Assembly: GCF_900112065.1 (NCBI RefSeq)
Contig: NZ_FOKE01000005.1
Location: forward strand, 434,001 to 498,000
Reading direction: 5' to 3'
Length of the DNA: 64,000 nt
From: Cohnella sp. OV330
GTDB taxonomy: Bacteria; Bacillota; Bacilli; Paenibacillales; Paenibacillaceae
Of the stretch, positions 16,541-25,512 are shown in pieces (within the stretch, counting starts at the first letter, position 1; the number at the start of each line of letters is the position of its first letter). The notes below the pieces were generated by a model. The model ran no database searches, was not told the origin of the DNA, and was given only the letters and a program-made list of their open reading frames with translations. A program made the translations under genes and the position numbers.

Positions 16541-17572
16541 CTACTGATTTCTCATTCTGCTATACCAAGCTAACGCATAAAGGCCGGATACGGATCTTCT
16601 GCTCAACAAGTTAACCATCAAGCGTTGATAGCCCCCCAGAGAGGCGTATTCGGCCTTGCAGTAACTGGGCAACGAATCCCGCACGGCCGTGTGGCGAATG
16701 GCATTCCGAACGTAGCGATAGCGCCTCAGAATACCCATATCTTTCGAAGGGGCGAAATAAATATGGATGAGCGACAGCATCGTATGGACGAGACGAATCG
16801 CTTTCAAGCTGCGCATGTCCGCTTCGTTCATCAGTTGCTTGTAAGCTTCAGGCGGATCCGACTCGAACACTTCGATCGCTCTCTTGAAATAATCCTTATC
16901 CCCGATGCTGCGCGTAGCGCTGCCCGCTCTCTCTTTGTATAAATATCCGGCGTAATCGAGATAGACCATTGAACGGGCACGGCAGAATACCTCCATGTTA
17001 AACAACCCGTCCTCGCCCAGCGCTACGCGCTTGGGAAATCGTATTGCGTCGGCTTCGATGATCTCCATCCGATATAATTTAGTGCACACCGTATTCAGGT
17101 CGTCGGACTTCAGGAAATAAGGCAGCACGGCGGCCGCCACGTATTCTCGTTCCAAAGCGATTCCCGCAGGAAAAGGATAGCGGGTCTCGACGCGATGCTC
17201 TCTCATCTCGCTGATAAAATTCGATACGACCACATCGCAATGATGCGCCGTCGCCGCTTGATACAGCCTCTCGAACAGATCGGGCGCCGCCGTATCGTCG
17301 GAGTCCACGAAGCCGATATATTCGCCCTCCGCCATGGACAGTCCGGCATTGCGAGCCATGCTCACGCCTTGATTCGATTGATGGATCACTTTAATTCTGG
17401 GATCCGAATGCTGTAGCCGATCCAGCAGCGTTCCGCTTCCATCGCTTGAGCCGTCATTAATAAAGATAAACTCGCACGCTGACAGCGTCTGGGTCAGTAA
17501 CGAATCGACGCATGCGGTCAGGAATGGTTCCGAGTTGTACACAGGTACAATGATGCTCACTTTGACTCGCAT
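16541..17572 (-). CDS. Glycosyltransferase family 2
   Basis: A 343-residue GT-A enzyme. The N-terminal VSIIVPVYNSEPFLTACVDSLLTQTL, the nucleotide-binding INDGSSDGS and the metal-binding IGFVDSDD are classic GT2 signatures. The C-terminal ~110 residues are family-specific and of unknown role. GGAG lies nine bases before the ATG at 17572. It belongs to the second EPS block; the added sugar is unknown. Confidence 0.9.
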   Translation of the reverse strand: MRVKVSIIVPVYNSEPFLTACVDSLLTQTLSACEFIFINDGSSDGSGTLLDRLQHSDPRIKVIHQSNQGVSMARNAGLSMAEGEYIGFVDSDDTAAPDLFERLYQAATAHHCDVVVSNFISEMREHRVETRYPFPAGIALEREYVAAAVLPYFLKSDDLNTVCTKLYRMEIIEADAIRFPKRVALGEDGLFNMEVFCRARSMVYLDYAGYLYKERAGSATRSIGDKDYFKRAIEVFESDPPEAYKQLMNEADMRSLKAIRLVHTMLSLIHIYFAPSKDMGILRRYRYVRNAIRHTAVRDSLPSYCKAEYASLGGYQRLMVNLLSRRSVSGLYALAWYSRMRNQ

Positions 17573-17576
17573 GGCG

Positions 17577-18794
17577 CTAAGCTCCGCCTTTCTTGGAGGC
17601 TAAGGCTATGCTGGCGTACAGCTTTTCCAAACCTTCGCTCCCACTGTAGTCGGTTTTTAAGCAGTTAGCCGACAGCTCCGACCGCAGCGCCTCATCCCGG
17701 TACAGACGCTCGATCCCGTCCGCGATCCCCTCTACGGACAGTTCGGCAATCCATCCGTCGATGCCGTTGCGGACTTGGCTCGCCGCCGTCGTATAGTTCG
17801 TGATCAACACCGGTCTGCCGAGTACCTGCGCTTCCGTTACCGTGACCGCTTTGCCTTCGTACCGGGAGGGCTGCACGTAGAGATCGCCCGTCCGGATATA
17901 GGGATAGGGATTCGTCTGCTTTCCAAGCAGAATGAAGCGGTCCCCAAGACGATTGGCGGCTATCAGCTCCCGAATCGCGTCCTCGTCCCCTCCATAGCCG
18001 ACAACGTACCAGACAATCCGGTCCAAGCCTCTGTCTTTCAACAGCTTCATCGCCCGGACGGCGTTGTCGATTCCTTTCGCATGCGATAATCGGGCCACCG
18101 TAATCAGTTTAAAGCGATCGTCCCGCTGCATCGGGTTATCCGTCCGCTCGTTCGACAGCTTGCGGATCGCATCGGCAGAAACGACATTTTCGATGACGAC
18201 GACCTTCTCCCGCAGCTCGCCGTACTTGGCAAGAAACGACTCCTTACAAGCTTCGGATACGGCAACGATGGAATCGAATTTGCTCCACATCGCCAGGTCC
18301 ATCTCCCGGTGGGTAGCGATCGTCGAATAATCGGTATGGATCCAGGCGATCTTCGTGTTCGCTTCTACCTTGTCAGCCACATAATAATGAGGCCATAAGT
18401 AGCTGATGGCCGCATCGTATCTTATTTTCGACTTGGGGAGAAAAGGAAGCGAATATTTCCACATCAGCTGCATCTGATAATAGCCCGGTTCGGAGATCCC
18501 GCTCCGCCTGCCAAGATACTTAACGTGAAGCTTGGACAATACTCTTCCGATTCCGATCGCGAAGTTCCTGTTTTTCATTACCTCTGCCACAGATTGACGG
18601 AAAGTCGCGTAAGCGCGTACCTCCGGAAGAAGGTTCGCCCGATCGGATAGCAACGCCATGAAGTCGCCCTGATGGCGATATAACATCAAGTCGACGGAAT
18701 GACGACGGTAATCGAAACGGTCCAGCATACCGGCCAAGCTTCGCTCGACTCCGCCGACGTCCATATCGTAAGAAGCGATCAATACGCTTTTCAT
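17577..18794 (-). CDS. Glycosyltransferase family 4
   Basis: A GT-B glycosyltransferase of 405 residues with N-terminal DVGGVERSLAGML and donor-site PSRYEGKAVTVTEAQVLGRPVL. The ATG at 18794 overlaps the nucleotidyltransferase stop as ATGA; the frame continues 11 codons further into that gene. It is related to the two GT4 genes at 12971 and 14169 (same order of NPYPY, YVQPSR and TTAASQ/STARDQ blocks) but more diverged. Confidence 0.87.
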   Translation of the reverse strand: MKSVLIASYDMDVGGVERSLAGMLDRFDYRRHSVDLMLYRHQGDFMALLSDRANLLPEVRAYATFRQSVAEVMKNRNFAIGIGRVLSKLHVKYLGRRSGISEPGYYQMQLMWKYSLPFLPKSKIRYDAAISYLWPHYYVADKVEANTKIAWIHTDYSTIATHREMDLAMWSKFDSIVAVSEACKESFLAKYGELREKVVVIENVVSADAIRKLSNERTDNPMQRDDRFKLITVARLSHAKGIDNAVRAMKLLKDRGLDRIVWYVVGYGGDEDAIRELIAANRLGDRFILLGKQTNPYPYIRTGDLYVQPSRYEGKAVTVTEAQVLGRPVLITNYTTAASQVRNGIDGWIAELSVEGIADGIERLYRDEALRSELSANCLKTDYSGSEGLEKLYASIALASKKGGA

Positions 18795-19975
18795 TGACGG
18801 ACACCTGCCATCTTCCTCCATGCCCATAGGAACGGACGCAGCGGGAAATAGAGTGCGTGCAGCGCCTTCGGCAGGGGCAGCGTCTCCGCGTCTTCCGGAT
18901 ACGGGAACAGAAAGCTGATCACGAACGTAAATTTATGCCGAAATGCCATTAAAGCGTACAAATGCCGCTTATGGAAACGATCGACATCCTCCGGTACAGG
19001 GTTCGTATGCAAGTTCACGACACGCTCCATATAAAATACCGCGTCCTGAGCAAGCCGCTTCGCCCTTTGCAAATCGGCCATATGAGCCAAATCGCCCGGC
19101 ACCGGATCTCCGAACACGTTAGAAACGAGCACTAGCGCCTGCCCTCCGACATGGTAATAACCATGCTTGCGAAGCAATGCGATCAAGCTATCGGCATCTC
19201 TCGGTTGTTGCAGCCATAGCCGAATGTCCAGCAGCCAGCGCAAACGCGACCAACCATGTCTCGCGCCGTGCGATACGAGAAATAGAAATAAATCCTCCCG
19301 GCCCAAATAATGAATCGGTTGGCTGCTGATCGTGCTTATTCTTCTGCGGTTCCACAAATCTTCGAAGTCGGGCTCCCCCGAAGGGGATGGGTGGAATCTC
19401 CAGTGCAATTCTACTTTTACGTTTTTAACCGGGTGATAGAACGCAGTATGGTGGTGTCTCCATTTCCAATCGTTCAAAACGGTATGTATGTATTCATCCT
19501 TCACGTAGCCAAGAGAAGTCAGCAGTTCCTCCGCTTGCGGCAGATTCTGCAAGGGGATCAGCAGGTCCAGGTCGCAGGAAGTTCGCAAGGACAAATCGTC
19601 GTACAAGTCTACCGCAAGCACCGGCCCCTTCAAAAAAAGGGCGCGAATCCCGCGTTCTGACAGATGATTGTCGATGACTTGCATCTCGCCGCTTAATTGA
19701 AGCATGAGGAACGTATTTCGGCGGTATTCCGCCTGAAGATATTTAACGACGCTCGCGGGAATGCGAGGGTCCGGCGAATTTTTGATTCGATGATAGAGAT
19801 AGGGATCCACCCTGTGATGCTTGGCCAAATCGACAAACGTATTCCAGTCGGTCTCGTCGAAAAGTGCGTCCGGAATTTCCGTCGAATCGGATTTATTCTC
19901 AGCTCCAATCAAAGCAAGAAGAAGCCGCATCTCGATCGGCAGCCCTTGCAATTGAAGGGGGGACGTGCTGCTCAT
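18791..19975 (-). CDS. Nucleotidyltransferase family protein (NTP_transf_5 type)
   Basis: A 394-residue member of the uncharacterised nucleotidyltransferase family that often accompanies Firmicutes lasso clusters. The active-site-like segments are IRALFLKGPVLAVDLYDDLSLRTSCDLDLLIP (K, then D-x-D) and VELHWRF. In pseudomycoidin-type clusters a relative is linked to further sugar modification of the phosphorylated tail. Here it is 9.4 kb from the lasso exporter and heads a minus-strand block of glycosyltransferases, with its own promoter and SinR-like operator. GGAG lies upstream of the ATG at 19975. Role in lasso or EPS modification is unproven. Confidence 0.8.
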   Translation of the reverse strand: MSSTSPLQLQGLPIEMRLLLALIGAENKSDSTEIPDALFDETDWNTFVDLAKHHRVDPYLYHRIKNSPDPRIPASVVKYLQAEYRRNTFLMLQLSGEMQVIDNHLSERGIRALFLKGPVLAVDLYDDLSLRTSCDLDLLIPLQNLPQAEELLTSLGYVKDEYIHTVLNDWKWRHHHTAFYHPVKNVKVELHWRFHPSPSGEPDFEDLWNRRRISTISSQPIHYLGREDLFLFLVSHGARHGWSRLRWLLDIRLWLQQPRDADSLIALLRKHGYYHVGGQALVLVSNVFGDPVPGDLAHMADLQRAKRLAQDAVFYMERVVNLHTNPVPEDVDRFHKRHLYALMAFRHKFTFVISFLFPYPEDAETLPLPKALHALYFPLRPFLWAWRKMAGVRQ

Positions 19976-20031
19976 GGAATTGCTCCTTCGTAATGCTAAT
20001 AGGCGAACAGCATGATTGACGCGCTCATGTT

Positions 20032-20054
20032 GTTCTTTTTAACGAACAATTATA
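20032..20054 (-). promoter_or_regulatory. Promoter and SinR-like operator of the second EPS block
   Basis: On the minus strand TATAAT lies at 20049-20054, with a weak -35 (ACTTTA, 17 bp). Immediately downstream GTTCTTTTTAACGAAC (20032-20047) matches the window palindrome at 14 of 16 positions and covers the predicted start point. The rest of the 297-bp gap 19976-20272 holds another partial match, GTCCGCTATAAAGAAC (20128-20143, 13/16), on the side facing the plus-strand acetyltransferase. Confidence 0.6.
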
Positions 20055-20272
20055 GCGTACCATTGGAGCTGTAAAGTTGTCAATTATCGGTTAAAGAATG
20101 TCACTTTATGAATCTTTATACGTTTGAGTCCGCTATAAAGAACAGCAAGCGATACAATTGGATGCTGTTGCCAAGATGCACGTTGACCGAATAAAATGAA
20201 ACAAGCTTCATCTTATAAACGTTGAAGGACATTATAAAGAATATCGAATTTTAGAAGCTTAGGGGGTTGGTT

Positions 20273-20926
20273 GTGGAGAATCTAGTTATCTTTGGTGCCG
20301 GCGGTCATGCAAAATCAATCATCGACATTGTAGAGCGGTCGGGAATCTGGCGTATCGCGGGGTTATTGGATGGAATTAAAGCAGCGGGAACTAAGGTATA
20401 TGGATACGAGATTCTAGGGGATCAGAACTATCTTGCCCAAGATGCGAGCATAACCGGCGTCATCGTCGGAATCGGAGACAATTGGCTTCGCGCTCGCGCG
20501 GTGGAGGCCATACGTTCCGTTCGGATCGACTGCCGTTTTGTCAGCGCGGTTCACCCTCATGCTTCGATTGCAAAGGGAGCAACGATCGGTGACGGTTCCG
20601 TTATCATGGCCGGGGCGGTCGTTAGCAGCGATGCGGTCGTCGGCGAACATTGCGTCCTCTATACCCTTTCCTCGTTGGATCATGACAGCGTAATGGAAAA
20701 CTTCGTTTCCCTGGCTCCTCACGCGGCCACCGGAGGCAACGTTCGCATCGGCAGCTTCGGCGCGATCGCTATAGGCGCCCGAATCGTTCATTCCACTTCA
20801 ATCGGAGAACATACGGTGATCGGAGCGGGCGCGACGGTGCTGTCCGATATCGGCAGCTACAGCATCGCTTACGGAACGCCTGCCCGGGTTATTCGAAAGC
20901 GGACTGCAGGGGAACGATATCTTTAA
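20273..20926 (+). CDS. EpsM-like sugar O/N-acetyltransferase (left-handed beta-helix)
   Basis: A 217-residue NeuD/PglD/EpsM-type acetyltransferase. The N-terminal Rossmann-like part is MENLVIFGAGGHAKSIIDIVERSG; the rest is a hexapeptide-repeat beta-helix (IAKGATIGDGSVIMAGAVVSSDAVVGEH, SLAPHAATGGNVRIGS). It would acetylate UDP-4-amino-4,6-dideoxy-GlcNAc made by the EpsC- and EpsN-like enzymes, giving UDP-diacetylbacillosamine. GTG at 20273 is preferred because AGGGGG is six bases upstream; TTG at 20267 directly abuts it. It is the only plus-strand gene inside the EPS locus and converges on epsN, whereas in B. subtilis epsM lies between epsL and epsN in one operon. Confidence 0.88.
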   Translation: MENLVIFGAGGHAKSIIDIVERSGIWRIAGLLDGIKAAGTKVYGYEILGDQNYLAQDASITGVIVGIGDNWLRARAVEAIRSVRIDCRFVSAVHPHASIAKGATIGDGSVIMAGAVVSSDAVVGEHCVLYTLSSLDHDSVMENFVSLAPHAATGGNVRIGSFGAIAIGARIVHSTSIGEHTVIGAGATVLSDIGSYSIAYGTPARVIRKRTAGERYL

Positions 20927-20979
20927 CACGTTCCCTTGCCGCTTCTTCTCTATTTAATAGAGGCTTTGCTTGAATCCAT

Positions 20980-22143
20980 TTATACGTTTGCCGTTGCCGT
21001 CGAGAGCGCTTCATTCACGATGGAGATTACCCTATTCTGTTCGGAACGGTTCATGCCGGATCCGGAGGGCAAGCAGACGCCTTCTTCGAACAGACGGTCC
21101 GAAGTGCTTGTCCCGTCTTCATGCGGATAATAACGAACGCCTTGGAACAAAGGCTGAAGATGAAGCGGCTTCCAGACGGGACGAGCTTCGATGTTATGCG
21201 CGGACAGTTCCCCGATAAGATCCGGTATATTTAGCCCAGTCTCTTGCTTGTCGATCGTCAACGTCGTCAACCAGCGGTTGGAACGCGTGTCGGCAAGTTC
21301 CGGCATGAAGCGAACGCCTCGATGATTTCCAAAAGCATCGCGATAGGTTTCGAATATGGCTCTTCTTGCTTCCACTCTCTCGTCCAGCACTTCCAATTGC
21401 GCTCTGCCGACACCTGCCAAAAGATTGCTCATCCGGTAGTTGTAGCCCATTACGCTGTGCTGATAATGCAGCGCAGGATCCCGTGCTTGCGTAGCGAGGA
21501 AACGCGCCTTCGCCAGCGCTTGCACGTCGTTGGAGATCAGCATCCCCCCGCCGGAAGTCGTAATGATCTTATTTCCATTGAAGGAGTAAATGCCGAACTG
21601 CCCCATTGAACCGCTTTTTGTTCCCCGATAGGTCGATCCTAGCGATTCGGCGGCATCCTCAACGATCGGCACCTCATAACGGGCGCACAAATCGGAGATT
21701 CGGTCCATCTTGGCGCTTTGGCCGTAGAGATGCACGACTACGACCGCTTTAGGCAGTTTGCCGGCGCGAGCGGCTTCATCGAGCGCCAGCTCCAACGCTT
21801 CCGGCGACATGTTCCACGTATCCGGCTCCGAATCGATAAAGACGGGCTCCGCCCCTTGGTATAGAATCGGATTCGCGCTAGCGATAAAGGTTAGCGTCGA
21901 ACAGAATACGCGATCTCCGCGTCCGACTTCTAGCAGCTCTAAAGCCAAATGGATGGCGGCCGTTCCCGAGCTTAGCGCGACAGCCCCGGCGACCCCCGCG
22001 TATGCGGCGATCTCCGTCTCGAAGGCATCGACGTTGGGGCCGAGCGGAGCCACCCAGTTCGTGTCGAACGCTTCTTGAATATACGTTTGCTCTTTACCGC
22101 TCATATGCGGCGCCGACAGATAAATCCGACCGTTGTGCTGCAT
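20980..22143 (-). CDS. EpsN-like PLP-dependent sugar aminotransferase (DegT/DnrJ/EryC1/StrS)
   Basis: A 387-residue aminotransferase that would convert UDP-4-keto-6-deoxy-GlcNAc to the 4-amino sugar. Typical segments are LSAPHMSGKEQTYIQEAFDTNWVAPLGPNVD at the start, ALSSGTAAIHLAL, VEDAAESLGS and SFNGNKIITTSGGGM, where the Lys binds PLP. GGAGG lies nine bases before the ATG at 22143, inside the end of the epsL-like gene. Last gene of the first EPS block, tail-to-tail with the acetyltransferase gene, 53 bases apart. Confidence 0.91.
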   Translation of the reverse strand: MQHNGRIYLSAPHMSGKEQTYIQEAFDTNWVAPLGPNVDAFETEIAAYAGVAGAVALSSGTAAIHLALELLEVGRGDRVFCSTLTFIASANPILYQGAEPVFIDSEPDTWNMSPEALELALDEAARAGKLPKAVVVVHLYGQSAKMDRISDLCARYEVPIVEDAAESLGSTYRGTKSGSMGQFGIYSFNGNKIITTSGGGMLISNDVQALAKARFLATQARDPALHYQHSVMGYNYRMSNLLAGVGRAQLEVLDERVEARRAIFETYRDAFGNHRGVRFMPELADTRSNRWLTTLTIDKQETGLNIPDLIGELSAHNIEARPVWKPLHLQPLFQGVRYYPHEDGTSTSDRLFEEGVCLPSGSGMNRSEQNRVISIVNEALSTATANV

Positions 22144-22148
22144 CCCGT

Positions 22149-22763
22149 TTATCCTCCGATTTCTCGATGTTGGTCCGATGTCCCCCGGAAGACCGGCATG
22201 GTGACGTGCTGACCGTTTGCCACTCCCTCTGATCGTACCACTTTCTTAAAGGTAAGGAAAAGAATCTTCATGTCCAGACGGAAGTTGCGATGATCGACGT
22301 ACCACGTGTCTAGTTTGAACTTCTGTTCCCAAGAGATCGCATTCCGGCCGTTGACTTGAGCCCAACCCGTAATACCCGGCTTCACAAGATGCCTTCTCGC
22401 CTGCTCCAGCGTGTAGAGAGGAAGGTAATCCATCAACAGCGGACGGGGACCGACGAGGCTGATATCGCCTCTGACGACGTTCCAAAGTTGCGGCAGCTCG
22501 TCCAAGCTCCATTTCCGCAACTTCTGTCCGAATGGGGTCAGTCGGATGCTATCGGGCAGCAAGACGCCTTGGTCGTCCCGTTGGTCCGTCATGGATCGGA
22601 ACTTATACATGTTAAAGGGCTTGCCATGCAAGCCGGGGCGTTGCTGCTTAAATACGACCGGCGACCCTAGCTTCACTCGGACCAAAATGGCTGTGACGAG
22701 AAGGATCGGGAGTGTGAGGATGAGCAGCGGCACCGCAACAACCAGATCAAACATTCTCTTCAT
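22149..22763 (-). CDS. EpsL-like undecaprenyl-phosphate sugar-phosphate transferase
   Basis: A 204-residue monotopic phosphoglycosyl transferase that starts EPS assembly by moving a sugar phosphate to undecaprenyl phosphate. It has the family features: one N-terminal membrane helix (VVAVPLLILTLPILLVTAILV), the PVVFKQQRPGLHGKPFNMYKFRSM segment, SLDELPQLWNVVRGDISLVGPRPLL and GITGWAQVNGRN. Its short length matches EpsL/PglC rather than the large WbaP form. GGAGG is eight bases before the ATG; it overlaps the end of the GT32 gene. UDP-diacetylbacillosamine is a plausible substrate given EpsC/N/M-like neighbours. Confidence 0.91.
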   Translation of the reverse strand: MKRMFDLVVAVPLLILTLPILLVTAILVRVKLGSPVVFKQQRPGLHGKPFNMYKFRSMTDQRDDQGVLLPDSIRLTPFGQKLRKWSLDELPQLWNVVRGDISLVGPRPLLMDYLPLYTLEQARRHLVKPGITGWAQVNGRNAISWEQKFKLDTWYVDHRNFRLDMKILFLTFKKVVRSEGVANGQHVTMPVFRGTSDQHREIGG

Positions 22764-23508
22764 GCGAGCTTCCTCCGGATGTCAACGCCTTGCGGAGTCT
22801 GGAGATGTTTTTGGGACCTATAATACGGCTGGCTGCTCTTTTGGCCTGACTCCTCAGCCTTACGTGAAGCGGAAGCCAAGATTGAGCGAAGTGATGAATC
22901 GTATGGCTATCCGCCGTCCGAAAGCTTCCGCCATTAATATAATCATAGGGACTGAAGTAGCATCTCGGATAGAATACGACCCCGTTCGAGAGCGTTTGCT
23001 GCCTACCGTTCAATTTCAATCCGTGTTTTTCGCAAATTTGGCTAATGACGGCCGTATTCGTCGTCGTATCGAGGGTGCCGTCCGGACGGAGAAAGCTCCG
23101 ACCATCGTAATAGTCCAACAGTTCCTTGATCCAGGAGTGCCCCTGAATAGCGCCCATCGTCCCCGACTGCAAAAACTTCTCGTCCTCGAATCCGGAGAAC
23201 GCCTCGTGCGCGAGGAAGCGATCAAGCGATTTGATGACTTCGACATCCGTATCCAGGTAGATGCCGCCTTGGTGGTAGAGCGCGTGCAAACGGGCATAAT
23301 CGCTGACGAAGGCATACTTCTTCGCTTCATAGGCCTCCTTCACGTACCGATTTGCGCCGATGTCGAAGTTATCTTCGTTCCATTCAATAATCTCATAGTC
23401 CCCCAAGTACTTGCTCCAACTTCGCATGCATTTCTGAATCTTTTTGGGCTTGGGTCCCCTGCCGAACCAACAATAATGGATCGTACGCGGAATCCGGATC
23501 GCGCTCAT
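22747..23508 (-). CDS. GT32-type glycosyltransferase (capsular polysaccharide synthesis)
   Basis: A 253-residue protein of the DXD-containing GT32 group. Supporting segments are IPRTIHYCWFGRGPKPKKI at the start, WNEDNFD, and FVSDYARLHALYHQGGIYLDTDVE, where DTD is the metal site. Such enzymes transfer hexoses in capsule and glycan synthesis. GAGGGA precedes the ATG at 23508. It sits between the EpsG-like polymerase and the priming transferase. Substrates unknown. Confidence 0.88.
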   Translation of the reverse strand: MSAIRIPRTIHYCWFGRGPKPKKIQKCMRSWSKYLGDYEIIEWNEDNFDIGANRYVKEAYEAKKYAFVSDYARLHALYHQGGIYLDTDVEVIKSLDRFLAHEAFSGFEDEKFLQSGTMGAIQGHSWIKELLDYYDGRSFLRPDGTLDTTTNTAVISQICEKHGLKLNGRQQTLSNGVVFYPRCYFSPYDYINGGSFRTADSHTIHHFAQSWLPLHVRLRSQAKRAASRIIGPKNISRLRKALTSGGSSHEENV

Positions 23509-23523
23509 CTTGTCATCCCTCGC

Positions 23524-24597
23524 TTAGCTGAACCAGGTAATATAATCGCTTCGATATTGGATGTTCAACGTAATGACATTCTCGTAGAAAAAGTAAAGGA
23601 AATAGATCGCTACGAGCACGAAGTAAACCAACTTCTGATCTTTCCATCTAAATACTTTTATGATCCAAGAGACAAGAACGATTTGGTACAAAGAAAAGTA
23701 GATGGCCATTCTTGCGAATATCCAGTTCTGCGTAGCGATAATCATCAAAGCGGCGCCAATCAACGACATATTCACGAATATATCGATACGAGGGTTCAGC
23801 GCACGCAGCTTCTCCCGTCCTATATAAGCGATTACGAGGGGGACGATATAGAAAATGACCCGAATCAAATTCGCTCCGCCCTCTTGGAAGTTCTGGTATT
23901 CTCCATATGAGGTATCTTGTAATGCCGCAAATAACAGACCTTGAAATTGATTAAAGCCGAATACGATGAGAATGGCTAACGCTAGAAGGATGAACGTTGA
24001 ACGCGTCCATGCCTTTCTTCTCACGAGGAAGTAGATCGGAACCATGATAAGCGCACTCTGATGAAAGATGGAAGCGAACAGAACAATAAGCATGTAACGT
24101 TTCCAGCTATTCGTCAGCAAGTATTTGGTCGCCCAGAAGAGTAAGGCCGCAGCCAAATATTGCCTCATTCCGTTCATCGATACGATGAATGCCCCGGATG
24201 TAATAAACACGTAAACGGCAACTTCGAACATCCTAGAATAGCGATATAAGGCAAGCACAATAAAAATGTCAGTGACTAACGCTATAATAAAGACCAGTGC
24301 TTGCGGGTCGTCGGTATAGCTCTTGAGCACTTTCTGAAAGATGCCGAATCCGATATCCTTCTCTTTTAAAATGGAGTACCAGCTAAAATCGTTTACCTCG
24401 AAGGCGTGCATATAAAAGAAAGTATCGCCGATATTGTTGCGCAAGCCCGCTACGGCGACCAACACGGCGGCAACTCCGATCGCCAGAAGTCTATTTGGCC
24501 GAACCAACGCCGGTCCCAAAGGATCGGGGACGGAGAAATACCGAGCGAAAAAGGCGAACGCGTACACGGTTAGGAGCGTAAGCCAGAGTATGGTCAT
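23524..24597 (-). CDS. EpsG-family polysaccharide polymerase (Wzy-like)
   Basis: A 357-residue integral membrane protein with around ten helices. The motif AGLRNNIGDTFFYMHAF after the second helix, and NGMRQYLAAALLFWATKYL with IFHQSALIMVPIYF mid-protein, are diagnostic of the EpsG family. It probably polymerises lipid-linked repeat units outside the membrane, together with the chain-length regulator encoded at the start of the block. AAAGGGA precedes the ATG at 24597. Confidence 0.9.
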   Translation of the reverse strand: MTILWLTLLTVYAFAFFARYFSVPDPLGPALVRPNRLLAIGVAAVLVAVAGLRNNIGDTFFYMHAFEVNDFSWYSILKEKDIGFGIFQKVLKSYTDDPQALVFIIALVTDIFIVLALYRYSRMFEVAVYVFITSGAFIVSMNGMRQYLAAALLFWATKYLLTNSWKRYMLIVLFASIFHQSALIMVPIYFLVRRKAWTRSTFILLALAILIVFGFNQFQGLLFAALQDTSYGEYQNFQEGGANLIRVIFYIVPLVIAYIGREKLRALNPRIDIFVNMSLIGAALMIIATQNWIFARMAIYFSLYQIVLVSWIIKVFRWKDQKLVYFVLVAIYFLYFFYENVITLNIQYRSDYITWFS

Positions 24598-24609
24598 GAT
24601 CGAGTCCCT

Positions 24610-25500
24610 TTAGCCCTTCAAGATTGACGTCTTTCTAAGGATGAAGATGTAGAGCATCAATCCAGGCAAAAGCGCCATCAACGTCAAGAACTTGGCGGGT
24701 GTCTCCCGGAACCAACTGGCATTCCGCGATAGAAGACTGCTGGATACGTAATGAACCGCTTGTTTGAACTTGAAAGCCCGGCTTGCGAACGGAAGCAGCA
24801 TAAGCTGTCGACGATAAAAAGCGAAGCCTTTAGGGTTTTTTCTGTATTGCTTCAGCATGTTGCGCGATGAACCATCCGGCAAGTATTCGACGACGCAAAG
24901 CACTTCGTTCATCAGCAGCAACTTATATTTGCGGTCCAGCATATGATATTTGTAGGCCAGACCAACGTACTTTTCCCCTTCGAAAATGGGATAAGGGTAT
25001 TGCTTCGTCAATTCCGATCGGTAGACAAGCTTTTTGTCGCCGGTGACTCCATTGCGTTGATAAATATCGTACAAAGTCGAAGCGTGCAGCCCTTCGGGAA
25101 ATCGAGTCCCCACAATCGTTCCGTCCTTGTAGCAATCCAGACCGGCAAACCCGCATACTTCATCGCTGCCGTGGCGCAGCCAGAAATCAACGATTTTCTC
25201 GACCGCGTCGTCAGGCATGTAATCGTCCGAATCGATGCAGACATTCAGCTTCGTCTCGATTCTTTCGTAAGCTGCGTTATGCGCACCGTGCATGCCCTGA
25301 TTTTCCTGCCGGTGATAACGAATGGGTATCCGGTTTTCGGACATCCAAAGCGAGACCAATTCGCCGGTATGATCGGTAGATCCGTCATCGATAATAAGCC
25401 ATTCGAAATCGCTGCTCGTTTGACGAACGAGGCTCTCATAAACAAGATGGAGACAGTAGGCCCGATTATAAGTCGGCGTAAACACCGTTAACGTTCTCAT
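24610..25500 (-). CDS. Glycosyltransferase family 2
   Basis: A 296-residue GT2 enzyme: LTVFTPTYNRAYCLHLVYESL, LIIDDGSTDHTGELV and LNVCIDSDDYMPDDA give the GT-A nucleotide and metal sites. The C-terminus ends in a hydrophobic stretch (KFLTLMALLPGLMLYIFIL) that may anchor it in the membrane. GAGGTGA lies just before the ATG at 25500. It is the EpsE/EpsH-like member of the first block. Confidence 0.9.
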   Translation of the reverse strand: MRTLTVFTPTYNRAYCLHLVYESLVRQTSSDFEWLIIDDGSTDHTGELVSLWMSENRIPIRYHRQENQGMHGAHNAAYERIETKLNVCIDSDDYMPDDAVEKIVDFWLRHGSDEVCGFAGLDCYKDGTIVGTRFPEGLHASTLYDIYQRNGVTGDKKLVYRSELTKQYPYPIFEGEKYVGLAYKYHMLDRKYKLLLMNEVLCVVEYLPDGSSRNMLKQYRKNPKGFAFYRRQLMLLPFASRAFKFKQAVHYVSSSLLSRNASWFRETPAKFLTLMALLPGLMLYIFILRKTSILKG

Positions 25501-25512
25501 GCGTCACCTCGT

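Noticed and set aside
20948..20962. Palindrome as a bidirectional terminator between epsM- and epsN-like genes
   Set aside because: CTCTATTTAATAGAG leaves almost no loop and has no T-run.
22546..23910. 454-codon plus-strand ORF
   Set aside because: Antisense to the GT32 and EpsG genes, both with clear family motifs.
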